Notes: generated by a model from the sequence alone, not told the origin. Positions 22,840-35,600 are shown, counted from the first letter of the stretch. The stretch: DNA of 64,000 bases from Adiantum capillus-veneris (GCA_014529385.2 CM043969.1:73304176-73368175); one strand, 5' to 3'. Translations and numbers: made by a program.

Positions 22840-23220
22840 ATCCTTAAGCTCTACTCCTTGCATCCATCTAGCATCTTCAAAAGGCTAATTTTTGAACTTA
22901 ATAAGATATCGTCGGATAATCTTACCATGCCGTAACACCTTGTCCTCATGCTGAAGGATAGCTTCAGATTGTAGCACCTCTTCTTGGTCTTCGATTTCTG
23001 GTGGGGCTTCAATAATTGGTCCTTTTGGTGGCTCTCCTTTGTAGGGCTTAAGTAGACTCACATGAAAAGCATTGTGTATGAGCCAATGGTTGGGCAACTT
23101 GAGTTGATAAGCCATGTCATTGATTGGCTTCAAGATTTGAAAAGGACCATAGTATCTTTTTGCTAGTTTAGCATAATACTTTTGGTAGCCCGTAGGATTT
23201 TTGCCTGTCATTTGCCTCAA
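22840..23220 (-). pseudogene. Gypsy integrase C-terminus with chromodomain (G3)
   Basis: The integrase GPY-like C-terminal block (YYGPFQILKPINDMAYQL, HNAFHVSLLKPY) leads into a chromodomain with RYLIKFKN and, after a frame break at 22,885, PFEDARWM. A chromodomain at the integrase end defines chromoviruses, a plant gypsy lineage that targets heterochromatin. Confidence 0.85.
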
Positions 23221-23470
23221 TCTAGCCTTGGGAAACTTAAGTAAGACCCAATCATTTTCTTTGAACGTTAAGGCCCTTATGTGCTTGTCTCAGTAGCAAC
23301 TTTTTGCCTATGTTGAGAGATGGATATAGCCTCCTTAATCTTTTTGAAAGATTCTACCGCTATACTCATTGGCAACAAAGATCTTCCCATGTACTTTAAG
23401 TAGCAAGGGACTTTTAGGTCTTTCCTCTATGATCTCAAAAGGTGCATTTCCCATAGTAGTATGGATAGTA

Positions 23471-24130
23471 TTATTGTACGCATACTCTACAAGGAGTAAG
23501 TACTTTTCCCATTGTGAGTGTTGATCTACTTCTGTAACATAAGTTTTTAGTAGATCGAGAATCGTAAGATTGTGAGTGTTGATCTACTTCTGTAACATAA
23601 GTTTTTAGTAGATCGAGAATCGTAAGATTGGCTATCTCACTTTGGCTATCCGTTTGTGGATGATAGGTCGAAAAGAAATTCAATCTTGTACCTAGGTTTT
23701 CAAAGAGACCTTTCCAAAAATTAATGGTCATTCTAGGATCTCTATTTGACACAATGGATGTTGGCAATCCATGGTGTTTGAAAATCTGGGATATGAAGAG
23801 GGTTGCCACTTGGTGTGTCTTAATAGTCTTTTTGACAAGAATAAAGTGTGCTTGCTTGCTAAACCTGTCTACTATTGTCCATATTCCCGTCTTCTTATGG
23901 ATAGGCTTGGGTAATACAAAGATAAAATCCATGGATATACTCTCCCATGATGAATTAGGGATTGGCAATGGCTGGAGTAATCCAAGTTGGCTCCCTCTAT
24001 CATACTTGGTCTTTTGGCATACCACACATTTCTCTTGTATGTCTACTTTCATGGTAGGCCAATAGAAGTATTCTCTACTCCTCGAAGAGTAGGTTGAATG
24101 CCTCTATGCCCCGCATAGGGAGGAGCATGG
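23471..24130 (-). pseudogene. Gypsy integrase core (G3)
   Basis: YFYWPTMKVDIQEKCVVCQK gives the zinc-binding end, and SWESISMDFIFVLPKP the core start. GLPTSIVSNRDPR and the block STYHPQTDSQSEIANLT carry the second Asp and the Glu. Near 23,513-23,628 a 58-bp unit is duplicated in tandem, which throws the end of the core out of frame. Confidence 0.88.
23513..23628. repeat. 58-bp tandem duplication in gypsy integrase
   Basis: Two adjacent copies begin tgtgagtgttgatc at 23,513 and 23,571 and look identical. A 58-bp period is not a multiple of three, so it breaks the integrase frame. Confidence 0.92.
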
Positions 24131-24184
24131 AATTCATACATGACTTTCTCACAAAGGGAGCGGGTAACACATAGCCTATTGCCA

Positions 24185-24612
24185 TGGAGAAGAAAGCTTG
24201 TTCTCCCTTAAAGCTTGAAAAATCACATGGAGATGTTGCTCATGTTCCTTCAAGGACTTGGAGTAGATGATGATACCATCAAAGAACATTCTAGTGTACT
24301 TGTGGTAGGGTCTAAATATTTTCTCCATCAAACGATTGAACGTGGCTGGAGCATTTGTTAAACCAAAAGGCATGACAAGATATATTCATAAAGACCAAAC
24401 GTTGTACCGAACGCGGTCTTTACATTATCTTCATTCACTATTTTTATTTGATGATAGCCACTTTTAAGGTCAATCCTACTGAAGTAGGTCCAACCTTGTA
24501 GCTTATCAAACAGATTTTTGACCCGCGGCACAAGAATTTTGTTTTTGATAGTGATATGGTTTAGTGCTCGATAGTCCACACACATGCAATATGTACCATC
24601 TTTCTTTTGCAC
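24185..24612 (-). pseudogene. Gypsy reverse transcriptase fragment (G3)
   Basis: It shares most residues with the G1 RT (KKDGTYCMCVDYRALNH, IDLKSGYHQIKI, MPFGLTNAPATFNRLMEK), with a frame change near 24,370. The catalytic motif reads FFDGIIIYSKSL, so the second catalytic Asp is lost. It ends at LRENK at the shared deletion. Confidence 0.9.
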
Positions 24613-24973
24613 TAAAAGGACTGGAGAATAGAGAGGAGCTAGGCCTCACCATCCCTTTGTCCACCAATTCTTATACTTGCCTCATGATCTCCTCTTGTTG
24701 AGCTTGGGAAACTCGATAAGGAGGCTTGTTGGGCGGTGAGCTTCATGGTAGGAGCTCAATTCGATGGAGGTAAGTCCATAGGGATATCATCGATAAAAAC
24801 ATCTTGGAATCCATTTAGAAAATTAGACAAGTCTAACTCTTTTTGATTCCTACCATTTTCATTTGATAAAACATTAGTATCATTTAGAGACTCTTTGACA
24901 AAAATCATGTATGTCGAAATTGAGCTTTTCATTGACTTATCAAAAGTAGGTGAATTTACAAGCGGTACAATAA

Positions 24974-25647
24974 GATGGCAAGCTTAAGCATCACTCTTCT
25001 TGCTTAGCATAGCATAATAGCATAGTAATGAAGATGGATAAGATGGCAAGCTTAAGCATTGAAGCACGGCTCTTGGTTTGATTTGCCAAGAGTGTTGGTG
25101 TAGGCTCTCAACTTCTCAAGAAGCTTGGAGAAGGAGGTGGAGTTCTTGCACTTGGCACTTCACACAATGAGATTGTGTGTGTGTGGGAGAGAGTACACCT
25201 TGCAAGCAAGCCCCCTCCTTGCTTGGGTCGACCCCCTCTTCTAGCTCATGCGAAGCTCATTGGCTCTCTCAAGCCCAACCAATCACAAGCTTGGGTCAAC
25301 TCACGCAGTACAGGTACTCTTTGGACAAGTGTCCTCCTTTCCCCTTCGAGAAAGAGGGCTTGATAAATGCCTAGTTAATTAATTTAATTAGCTAAATCCT
25401 CATTGGACATCGTTAAGGGTCAACTGATAGTCTTTGCTAAGGGCTTGACATGTGTCCCTTTTGCCTCTTGAGTAAGGGGTGCCCTTTGGGGAAGAGAGAA
25501 GTCACTCAACCTCATCCCCTACTTGTGTGGCTCACCCCCTCCTTTGTAGGCATGCATGTTGACTTTCAAGACCCAAGCAACTTGGCCCTCTACATGCTTA
25601 AGCACCTCAAGCACCTTAGCCATCAAGCATAGGGTTAGTAAGTGCAT

Positions 25648-25683
<36 letters not shown>

Positions 25684-26078
25684 GCCCCTAGCCTTAAGGG
25701 CTCGCCCCCTCTTTGTAGGGATTGAATTTGACTTCAAGCACATGCCTACCTTCAAGCATGCACCTTAGTTGTCAAGCATCTCATGCACTTTTTAATTATC
25801 AAGCACCTCAAGCATAGGCCTAGCTGTAACCTAAGGTCTAAAGACTTTTACACCAACCATTGGAGGTCTTTAATGAAGGTAACCCTAAGGCTTTAAGCTC
25901 CATTTCTAGTTCTTTAATAGACCATCTCTCAATTGGACCCTTTCACTTTGGCCCCGTATTGAGATAGATCCATAAGCACATGTCTATATTTTAACCCTTG
26001 TTCTCGCTTATTCTCTCACATTAAATGATCAGTTTAAGATGAAAAAATAATTTGGGTTGGTTAGATATTAGATTTTAT

Positions 26079-26080
<2 letters not shown>
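24974..26080 (-). repeat. Gypsy G-family LTR (outer copy, with the empty insertion site)
   Basis: About 1.1 kb matching the split LTR 15,134-15,947 plus 22,189-22,440. It holds a (CT)n microsatellite at about 25,652-25,681 and the uninterrupted site around CCTAG at 25,819-25,823. It ends in a (CA)n run at about 26,080-26,110. Confidence 0.8.

Positions 26081-26110
<30 letters not shown>
26080..26110. repeat. (CA)n microsatellite
   Basis: About 15 CA units, directly after the G-family LTR. Confidence 0.95.
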
Positions 26111-26112
<2 letters not shown>

Positions 26113-26960
26113 GATGGAGGGAAAACCCTATTCTTTGTCTTCTTTACTAACTCAAGATAAGAGGTATACATAACATAGGGGAAAAAAACAACTTAAAAGG
26201 AAACTGATACAATAGTTTAGTCTGAACCGCTAGTGAGTGAAGTGAATGGATAAGTGTACCATAACTTCGGTAGGTAGACCAACTCGGTGTATAGGCGCGC
26301 CGATGATGATGACTGTCGGTGATAGTTATCCAGGAGTCGTACATGTTGAGCTTGACATCTCAACAAGACGTGCGTCAACATGCCACAACAGCAAAGCATT
26401 GCTTGGAACGTGTGCAAATTGAACTATAGTCTCTAAGGCAGCTCGTCTGATTGGTCCATGTAAGCTAAAGATGGACAATGTGAACCTAACCTAAGGATGC
26501 TCCATCCACATTTTTGGCATAGAATGCTGATAGCGAATGGGCTCATTTGGAAGCTCCACTGTGATTGGATGGGAGTTGCATTTACAATGTTTGCTCTTGC
26601 GTAGTGTGTATAACAACGACCAATGGCCTTGGGGGGGCCCCTCTTGTGGCAATCTGAATGCAACCTTGTTACGCACAGAGGGATGTGTGTGACATGGCCT
26701 CGGGGCCTCGTTCATAAATAACACAGGGTGGGACTCCATATCAATGGTGGGGCGATTTAACGGCGAGGCGGGGGGCTTTGGATTGTCGGATCCACGCGAT
26801 AGGGGGGGCAAGGACTTATACACGCGAGCTCGTGATGCTTGCATGAATGCGTGATAGGCAGGTTGGATAAGGTGTGGGAGTCTGTGGGACAAGCTCGCGA
26901 GCTCGAGCAGCGAGAGCGATGAAGGGAACCTATATTTTTTAAGTTACGCGGCCAAAATCA
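26111..26960. other. GC-richer upstream region of the giant gene
   Basis: No transposon similarity was recognised. Base composition becomes more GC-rich toward 26,600-27,000. A 133-codon open frame on the minus strand (26,892-26,491) shows no family signature and probably is chance. The region likely includes the distal promoter of the RNF213-like gene. Confidence 0.45.
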
Positions 26961-26967
26961 ACAATGG

Positions 26968-27017
26968 ATTGGATTGGCGCCGTTGATCCCTCGAGTCCAC
27001 CCGTGTTCATTATAAAC
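26968..27017 (+). promoter_or_regulatory. Candidate core promoter of the RNF213-like gene
   Basis: A TATA-like box, TATAAAC, lies at 27,011-27,017. Two adjacent inverted CCAAT elements (ATTGG) lie at 26,968-26,972 and 26,973-26,977. Transcription would then start near 27,040-27,050. No ATG occurs between there and 27,268, so the first ATG downstream is the predicted start codon. Confidence 0.6.
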
Positions 27018-27267
27018 GAGGGCCTCGGGGGACCCGGGGCCTTACAATAATCATTCAAAGTGAAGGTGAACAATTAACATTTTGGACACAAGTAAAGGTG
27101 CACAGTGCACACGCTCGAGTCAAGTTCACGCTCCAATTTTCGCGCTCATTGGGGCTCTCCTTATAGTGTTACGTGCAAACCTGCAGCATCCCTCCCTCCG
27201 CCCCCCTTCTCTCTCACAGCGTAGGAGTCTATCCCCTCATCACTTGAGTCGTAGTGCAACTGCAGCA

Positions 27268-29633
27268 ATGCACACATCTGAAAATCTCCATACCTCTATA
27301 ACGCAGCATGCCGGTGGCAGCTCAAACAACGCCTCTATCGGGACTTTACCGGCGCGCATGGATGCTGTGGAGATAGAGGCGCAGCTGCATGAGCCGCCCG
27401 CTTTTCCAAGCAAGACTTCAATATCTATTGAAGCTCACCAGTTAGTTGATATTGCAGGCAGAGATATGCCAGAAATTAATAGAAATAAACAGGGAAGTTC
27501 GCCTAGTGAGTTTGCCGATGAAACAGCATCCCCGATGGTGACTCAAGCGCAAGAAGCTACGGTGGGAGATGATCGCACATCACATCCTGTAGTGACTAAC
27601 TCAGTGGAGTCGCAAAAACATGGTAATCAATCCTGTCATGAAGAGGCAGGGATGTTGGTAGAACCAGGGGGTGAGGATGAAAGCATGGAAATAGATGGCG
27701 CCGAAGGTGCTTCCTACTTTGACATCGTCAATGATCAGAAAGATGGCGAGTTCTTTCTGTACTTGCTTGTTTCTCCAAGCCCCAAAACAGTAAGGGCATC
27801 TGCAAATGACGGTCACAAAAGTGAATTTACCCAGGACTTTCAGCCATTGAAACTACCTGAGCGAGCAAGATCGTTTGTGGGTAATTATGCATGCTGGCGA
27901 TGCCGCTTCCCATTGTCATTTTCCAGAGTGAGTTTCCGTGTGATAGTAACCTTCCCAAAGGCAAAACTACTTGGTTCCATCCCTTACCCTCGCTCAAAGG
28001 AGTCAACATTGTTCAAGTATTTTAAATGCCGAAGGAGAAGGTTGCAGATTGAATTCTTTCACAAGCAAGACCCAGAAAGCAGGGAACAAATGAATCTGGC
28101 TCTCAACAGTGTCTTGGTCTTACTCAGCAACCCATTGGTTTTGTCCGATTGCTTTGCAGAGTGTGCCAGAATGTTCCAGTGTTATCGTATGAGTGATTCT
28201 GACTTGAATAGAGCTTGTGATTGGTTGGCCTGGATACAGCAGGAGTTTCAAGAACCTGTCAGCACAGAAGGTTCAAATATTGAATGGGCATCAAAAATGG
28301 TCCCTGCTTTGCTGGGTCAGTGCCATCTGGTCAAACACCTACAAAAGGTCGATTTTCTCCCCAAGTTTCTCGAGGTGCATTGTGTGAAACTACTCCAGCT
28401 GTTTGCGAAGGTTGTTTATCATCTTCGTTCTCTACAGATGTTGCCTTTGAGTGCTGCCACTACTATGCAACAATTTGTGGCTGATCTGGTCCACTTAACA
28501 CCTGCTTCACAATGGAGCTTATTCCTCAGTGCTCTCTGTAATGCTGATCCTCTTTATTCTTTTCTGAATAGATGGAAAGCAAGGTGGGGCAATATCAGGA
28601 TGGGGAAGGATCAACAGGAGATGGACTATGAAGAAGCCATTTCCAATATTTTTAGCTTTTGTCACACATTTTCAGATGAGGCCTTCAAACTCAAGGCCAT
28701 AAGGGCAGCCATCCTAGCCACCCCATCAGGTGCAACGCTTCTAAGAGCAATTCACTTTTTACTCTGCAGCAATGTGCTTACTGACTTGGCTACAGTGGAA
28801 GAAGTGGAAGGATTTCTTTCAACTGATTATGGTAAAGCCTTGATCAATCATTTCAAATGGCTAGTGGAAGTGGAGACCCCAAATATTATGGTTAAACTGC
28901 TCTTAAGGGAACTTAGCAGTAATGACAGCAAAATATTGAGAACTTTTATTAGGATCTTAAGCACTATCTTTCTCAGATGGCAAATCTTTCCTCTTACTAA
29001 GGGGGTCTCTGGAGAAATCAATTCACCTAAGGCTAGCTTTGATGACTTAATTAAGGTTTGTGCATGCCAACATACTTTCACTGTTCCCTTGTTGTCTGAT
29101 GAGACGATTCTCATGTATGATATTGTATCAAAGGGGGACCTTGAGTTTGCTGCTCGTGTGGTTCTTGCATTAGTCAGAAAGGTTGAATCTGTGGAAAGTG
29201 CTGAAGGCAAGGGAGGAATTTGGGACAATCTAAGGACTTGGTTACACAAGGTATGTGCAAGGGCAGCAGATGCAACTAAAAAGATCATGATACAGGCACC
29301 AATGACCCCCCATGCGTTGTACAGCAAGGTGGCAAACTTGTTTGGAAAAGGTCTTCAATCAGCAGGATTTCTGGCAGAAGCCATTGATGAGATTGTTAGT
29401 CGTTTACTGCAGCAACGCTGTGGCTTGCAAGAAGTGATTCAGGATGCAGGGGAGATGAGCTTTTTTGATTGCAATGAGATAGCTCAACAATACTGCTCAT
29501 TTGGGAAGAAGGCTCTTAGCAAACACCTAAACTTCTACGAGCAAGTTAGCAATAAAGGTCTAGACCACAGAGCCACAGAGCTTCTCAATTGGCTTTGCAC
29601 AAGAGCTAAAGGAGACATATTGTTAAATGGCTG
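27268..29633 (+). other. Exon 1: N-terminal region (residues 1-789)
   Basis: The first 150 or so residues are polar, acidic and probably disordered. From about residue 150 the sequence becomes folded-looking, with a Trp/Cys-rich stretch (GNYACWRCRFPLSFSR) and then long helical segments like the RNF213 stalk. I could not recognise the CBM20 carbohydrate-binding domain that animal RNF213 carries near its N-terminus. Confidence 0.7.
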
Positions 29634-32600
29634 GTAAGCATTTGGTTCCTCTTCTAAATGTCAAAGTTCTGTCTAGAAGCTGGTTCCCTGTTCGAATCTT
29701 TTCTGTGTTGACTTAGGTTGCTCCACTTGTGAAATGGTGCAAAGTATATCAGTAAGGCTGTAAATGGCGAAGGTTTGAATGATCTGTCTAGAAGCTGGTC
29801 GCCTTGTTTGAATGCTTTGTGGGAAGATATCACCAGTGGTTGGTAATGTTAGGGTCTTTATCTGATGTACAAGGTGTAATTGACTCTTTAAAATCTGGTT
29901 GTCCGTACGTCTGCTTGTATTCTGTTGTAGATCAGTATGGCTGTAAACGACGAAGGTTTGAATGATCTGTCTAGAAGCTGGTCGCCTTGTTTGCATGCTT
30001 TGTGTGCTGATTTTGCTCCACATGTAAAATGGTGGAAGATATCACCAGTGGTTGTCTTTATCTGGTTGTCTGTTTATCTGCTTGTATTCTGTTTTAGGTT
30101 CCTGAGTGAAATTGTCGAAAGGTTTTTCCCAGACATGGTATCAGATTCTCCAGTTTGTAAAGGATTGGTCTCATAGGTCATTTTTGCCTTTTGAAGACGT
30201 TAATACATCATCATTACATCATTACAACGCTTATTTGACTGATTACCAATTGAAAGAAACTGTCCATCCAACTAGACTAAACATTGTTGAGCTGTAAAAT
30301 TTATTTAATGACTATGGAATTGTTCACAGGATACAGGAGGATCTTTGTACATTTCTTTTGGATGTCTTGACCAACATTGGTGCAACGAATCCCTCTGCAT
30401 GTACTGGAACATTAGTGGAATCCAACTTCAAACGTTTGCTTTTGCAAGTGAAATTGGTACCAGCATCTCGTCTACAGTTGCATACATTTTATCAGTCTCT
30501 ACTAAGGGAGTGGACTACACTCCAGAAGGAATTGGAAGACCAGAGCATTTCAGTGGGAATGATCAGCAAACTAATGAACCACCCCTTGGCCTCTTGGGAG
30601 TATGTCTGTAAAGTGCAGAAAGTGGGTAGCAAGACCTTAACAGAAGCAGTTGCTGAGGTCACTCGCTACAGGAACACACTGTTGAAGGCTTTTCATATGC
30701 TGTTGGATTATGCTATCAGTGTCATGGGACCTCGATTTACATCTAGAGACATACATGAGGCACAGTTATGGCTAGAAGAAAGAAACAATAAGTGCAAGTA
30801 TTTCACTTTGAGAGAGATTAAAGGCCCTAAACATTGGCCATCACAACTGGATGCTCATTTTTTTGAGGCTATGTTGATACTGAGAAGATCCAAGCTCCTT
30901 GAAAACATCTTCAAAATTAAGGCACCTCAATTCACTCCAATGTGCTCCAGAAGCACAAATGAAGAGGAAACAGCCGATGAGGATGGCCATGCTGATAGTA
31001 TGTCCATGCTCTTTTCTGATAAAGAGGAAATTGTGGATAGCGGTGATATAGGTGATGACGTTTCCTGGCTGTGGCAAAATGTGGCCAGTATCATGGAGGT
31101 CTCATTGGATTGCTATGTTGCAGAATGGAAGAATTTATCTAACTCATGTTACCCTGCGAGACAGCTCAGTGACTTCCTGTGTGGCCTCACAGTTGAGGAC
31201 ATTGAAGTAGAAGGCAACCTAGCAGAGAGTTTCTTAACCTGTTGGCAAGAGCATGTACCGCAAAATTTTCCAGAAATCCTTGCTGCTCTAATTGCATGGG
31301 TTAATTTGCAGGAAAAAAGTTCTTTAGTGGCTGCACTTCTCAAGGTAGAAAGAATGTTCAACATCGTTGAGGATGGCAGTGAATTGTCAGCTACTTTGCA
31401 GAGACTTTGCGATGCTTGCATCATAGGCACTCTAGGAGAGTATCTAGAACTTTACAATGACAACCTTGAAGCCATTAATTATTTTTCAAGCAAAGAAACT
31501 GTGGTCATTAAGCAAATTGCAGATTCAGAGCAACTTATTTCTTTCTTAAAGGAGAAATCAGGTGATGATTTTCGGTTACTAACAGATGCTATCGAGGAGC
31601 AAGCAGAAGACGTCTTGGTTGATGAGGCAACTGTCAGTGATCTTATTCACATAGACAAGGTTTTTCGGCCACTCCTGAAGAGTGAAAGAGCGAGCTTAGC
31701 TCATTTAAAAGCCGCTTTGGAACTTGAAACCCAAAGTTTTGAATCGGGTCAGCTGTGTTCAAAGCTGAGCTTTTGCACAATCAATATACATAGAATTCGC
31801 CAGTTTGTGACATCACTAGCAGATCGCTCCTCTGTATTGAGGATGAACATGCATTGGATCCTGCAATCTAGTGTCTATGATGTTGCTGTTGTAAGTCAGA
31901 GTGGAGTTGGACATTGCCATGAAGTTTGCAGTTTCTCTCTTAAAATTAACTATTTGGCTGCATCAGATTCCAAACAAAATTCCAGGCAGCAGTTTGGTTT
32001 ATCAGAACTAGTTGATTTGCGAAGCCGTGCACGAATGCTCCTAAGTAGGAGAAGGATACAACCTGATACCTGTAATCAAGAAAGCACACCACCGTCTGCA
32101 TTGGAAGACTTTGTGGAGTTTATAAATCTAGTCGAAAAATTTTATAATCAGGTTTCCCTTGCCCATAATTCTGGTCATTTGCTCTTTGATGCTTTCAAAT
32201 GGAGTGGATCTGGGATTTGTTGTCTTCAAGAGAAGGTCAGGTGGATGGATGGTCAGTTATCTTGCTGGACTGCAGCCCTTAATAGAGCACGGTTGCAATT
32301 CAACTGCCTCAATTTCTTCAAAGGCATTGAGTTGCGCTTGATACACCACTGTTTTAGCTCAAAGGCTCCTAGAGATCAGATCCAACTATGCTATGAGTTA
32401 CTGAATTTTGTGAAACCTGGTTTAGATAGAAACAAAGTAGAAAACTATCTTAAAAGCTGCGCTTGTGGAACAGAAACCAAAAACTGTTCCATAAGTGAGG
32501 AGGGAAATGAAACACAGATGTATGAATGTTTGCAGCACCTTTCCACTAGGATGCAGCAACTGTTCGCGTATCTCACTCCTGGAATTATCAAGGAAACAGC

Positions 32601-35600
32601 AATTCCAGAAAAAATAGAAGATTCAACGTTATTAATTTCGGTAGAAGAGCAGCTCCTGGAATTTAATGTTGTGGTGGAGATTTTCAGTAAACGTGGAAAG
32701 CATATTCGCAGTCAGAACAACAACTTAATTTTGTGCTCTTCATTGACAAGTTGGGAAGAAGTTCACCTTCTTTTACTTCGCTACTTGAGGTCAGATGACA
32801 ATGATGGTTCTCAAGTTTTTGTGATATCCTTCATCGAAAAGTTAAGCTTTGAGTGCCAGTTGCAGCTTGCGCTGGAGTTACAACAGATGGCAGTTTCCCA
32901 CCACCAAGGGGTCAAAAATCAGCTTGTCCTGGTTTGTTGGATAGGAAGCCAGGCTCTTCAGGGAATTTCCCACCATCTTAAAGTGCCAATACAGTTCATG
33001 AATGGCTATGCAAAGGATACTATAAAACATCATCTGCCAGAAGAATGTACTCACATGAGTGTGGTAACATCAGAACTTGCTGGAATGGGAAAGTCATCAA
33101 GGATCAAGGCCCATGGTTTATGTGCCACTATTACCATCAGTCGGGAGGTCACACTGGAGTCTTTTATAATGAAGCTGAAGAACACACAAATTGGTGCTGA
33201 AGACTCTCTGCACATAGACATAACAACAGAGGAAGGTTATGAAAGTTTGAATTGTTACCTGTTTGAGCTCCTTATTCTTGGAGTCCTCAAATCAAGTTAT
33301 GCTGGGGCTTTCTGGCTAGCTGCAAACAAAATATACATAGAGCTCGCTAATACTCTCGGAAATAGTCTAGAAACCAACCTACCAGTTTGTTCTTGGCTTC
33401 CTCATGAACATCGCATCTGGGAGCTTGAATCCTTGCACATTTCTGAAGATTTGGAAAGTGATGAGCAAGTAGTTTGCTTGTATCTGGATGCGCTGGCATT
33501 GAAGCAGCTTGACAACAAGGACATTGTGCTGAGTGGCAGAAGCAGCAATGTGTTGCCCTTGCCTGAATGGAGATGCAAAGAGTTGCTGAATCAGTATCTG
33601 ATTAAAGACTCCTGTCAGATGTCCTACTCTGTCTTAGTTGGATTCCTGAGAACTCTTGCTTATCAGCTCCGGAAACTGAGTGCAACTGATTTTTATACAG
33701 TTGAAACTCTCTGCTGGATTCTAAGATCACCTACTCCTGGGGACTTCAGGTCAAATTTGGTTGCTTCCTTGGTACAAGCTGCTAAGGAGCTTTCATTACG
33801 GTCAGTGAAGCCATGGCTCCATGGTGAACAACAGCAGGTATTGAAGAAAGATTTGAACACAAGCATGCATATGAGGATGAGCTCACTACTTGGCTGGTCC
33901 GAAAGTAATCATGTCATGCTGTTCTTTGACATGTATGGACCAGCTACAGTGCTATATCGAGATAAAAAGCTCATTCCTGAGGCGATGAAAAGTATGATGA
34001 TGATTCAAGCAGAAGTGATGGGTACAGAGCTCCTAGACTATTCTAGATTGTCGTCTTTAGAGCTGTGGAGAATTCTTTCACCAATCCTGGGTAAGGACAT
34101 TTCTACCCCTGCTGCAAACTACGCCCTGACACCAGACAATTTCTTGAAAATGGCACTCATCTCGCTTCGCATTAATACCCAAGTTCCTGTAATAATTATG
34201 GGTGAGACAGGATGTGGCAAGACTAGCCTTTTGAAGGCATTAGCAACCTGCAGCAATGCCAGCTTTTCTTGTCTCACTCTCCATGCAGGCTCTACAGAGC
34301 AGGACATAGAGTCATTCATTATGGAGGCTAGGACTCTAGCTTTATCTTTAAATACACAGGTTGCCATCGCAACACAACTTCACATTTCAAGTATTTTTCC
34401 TTCTGTTTTTCATCGTTATTTTTTAGGTGTGGGCTTTTCTTGATGAAATCAATGCTTGTCACCATTTGGGGTTTTTGAATGGAATCCTCTGTCACCACAC
34501 AATGGATGGGAGTTTGTTGCCTCCAAACCTCGTTGTCCTGGCAGCATGTAATCCTTATCGCCTTCAAGATCTTGAGAACAAAGCTGTTGGCCTGCAATTA
34601 AATAGGGCAAGTCAGTCAGGTCATCAGTTAATGGCCTACAAAGTGCAGCCTCTACCTGAGGCAATGCTAGATTATGTGTGGGACTATGGCATCCTCAGCG
34701 ATAATGATGAAAGATCTTACATATATGCAATGATTGGTACAAGAAGTACAGACATTGTTGATGTGCTCAGTAACTCACAAAAATTTATGAGATGTCACTT
34801 AGGGTTGTCAAGTGTAAGTTTGAGGGATATACAACGCTGGGTTTATCTCTTTGATTGGCTCCAAGTTGATGTAGCAGCACGGGCAAAACTAAATAAGAAG
34901 CTAGGGGTGAAAAATGTCGAAGGACAATCAAAAGTTTTGGCATGCTTTTTGTGTTATGACTGCCGCCTACCTACAAAAGAATTAACAAAGCTTTACAGGG
35001 AAATGTGCTGCAAATATCTTAGGTTTAAGTCTGGAACTGGGAGAGCACTCAAAGCCAGTAAGCTTGAAGAAATTTCACCATTATTGTACTCTAAGATATT
35101 ACATGAAGAGCAGCTTGACATTCTTCAGCGCATGGAGATCCCCCCTGGCATTGCTTTGAACACTTCACTCCTAGAAAATGTGTTTGTAGTCTTAGTTTGC
35201 ATGTTAAACTACTTGCCTGTATTTGTTGTTGGAAAACCAGGGTCAGGCAAAACATTGGCTCTTCAAATTATCTACAGGTATTTTCCACGGTCTGAGCCTT
35301 GAATTTAAGCTAGCTCCTGGTCTACAAAATGCTAATTGTTGTTCTCAATTCGCAGTAATTTACGAGGGGCAGATTCAAAAGATGTGTATTTTCAACAGCT
35401 CCCAAGGATGCTAATGCTCTCTTATCAAGGCTCGCAAAATTCCACCTCAGAGGGAATTCTCAGGGTGCCCATCAAAACTTACGTCTTGCTGCTTTTCTTC
35501 AGCTGAGCACTGTGTCAGTTTCATATGCATTCTGCAATAATGCAGGTATTTGAAAAAGCCAAGCGTTATGTAGAGAGCAACAGGAAAAGAGACATGCTCG

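Larger units (their letters stand above)
22441..24973 (-). mobile_element. Internally deleted gypsy chromovirus G3
   Basis: Minus-strand order is a protease tail (about 24,970-24,760), RT (24,612-24,185), the same internal deletion as G1, integrase (about 24,130-23,240), chromodomain (23,000-22,840). Gag is missing: at 24,973 the protease remnant runs straight into LTR sequence. RT has FFDG in place of the catalytic FFDD of G1. Confidence 0.9.

Noticed and set aside
26491-26892. 133-codon minus-strand frame next to the giant gene
   Set aside because: No recognisable domain, Pro/His/Arg-rich composition typical of chance frames in GC-rich DNA, and no supporting signals.
27082-27267. Upstream extension of the giant gene's frame to a TTG at 27,082
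   Set aside because: The frame is open but begins with TTG. The first ATG after the TATA-like box is at 27,268, and the extension is low-complexity Ser/Pro/Arg.
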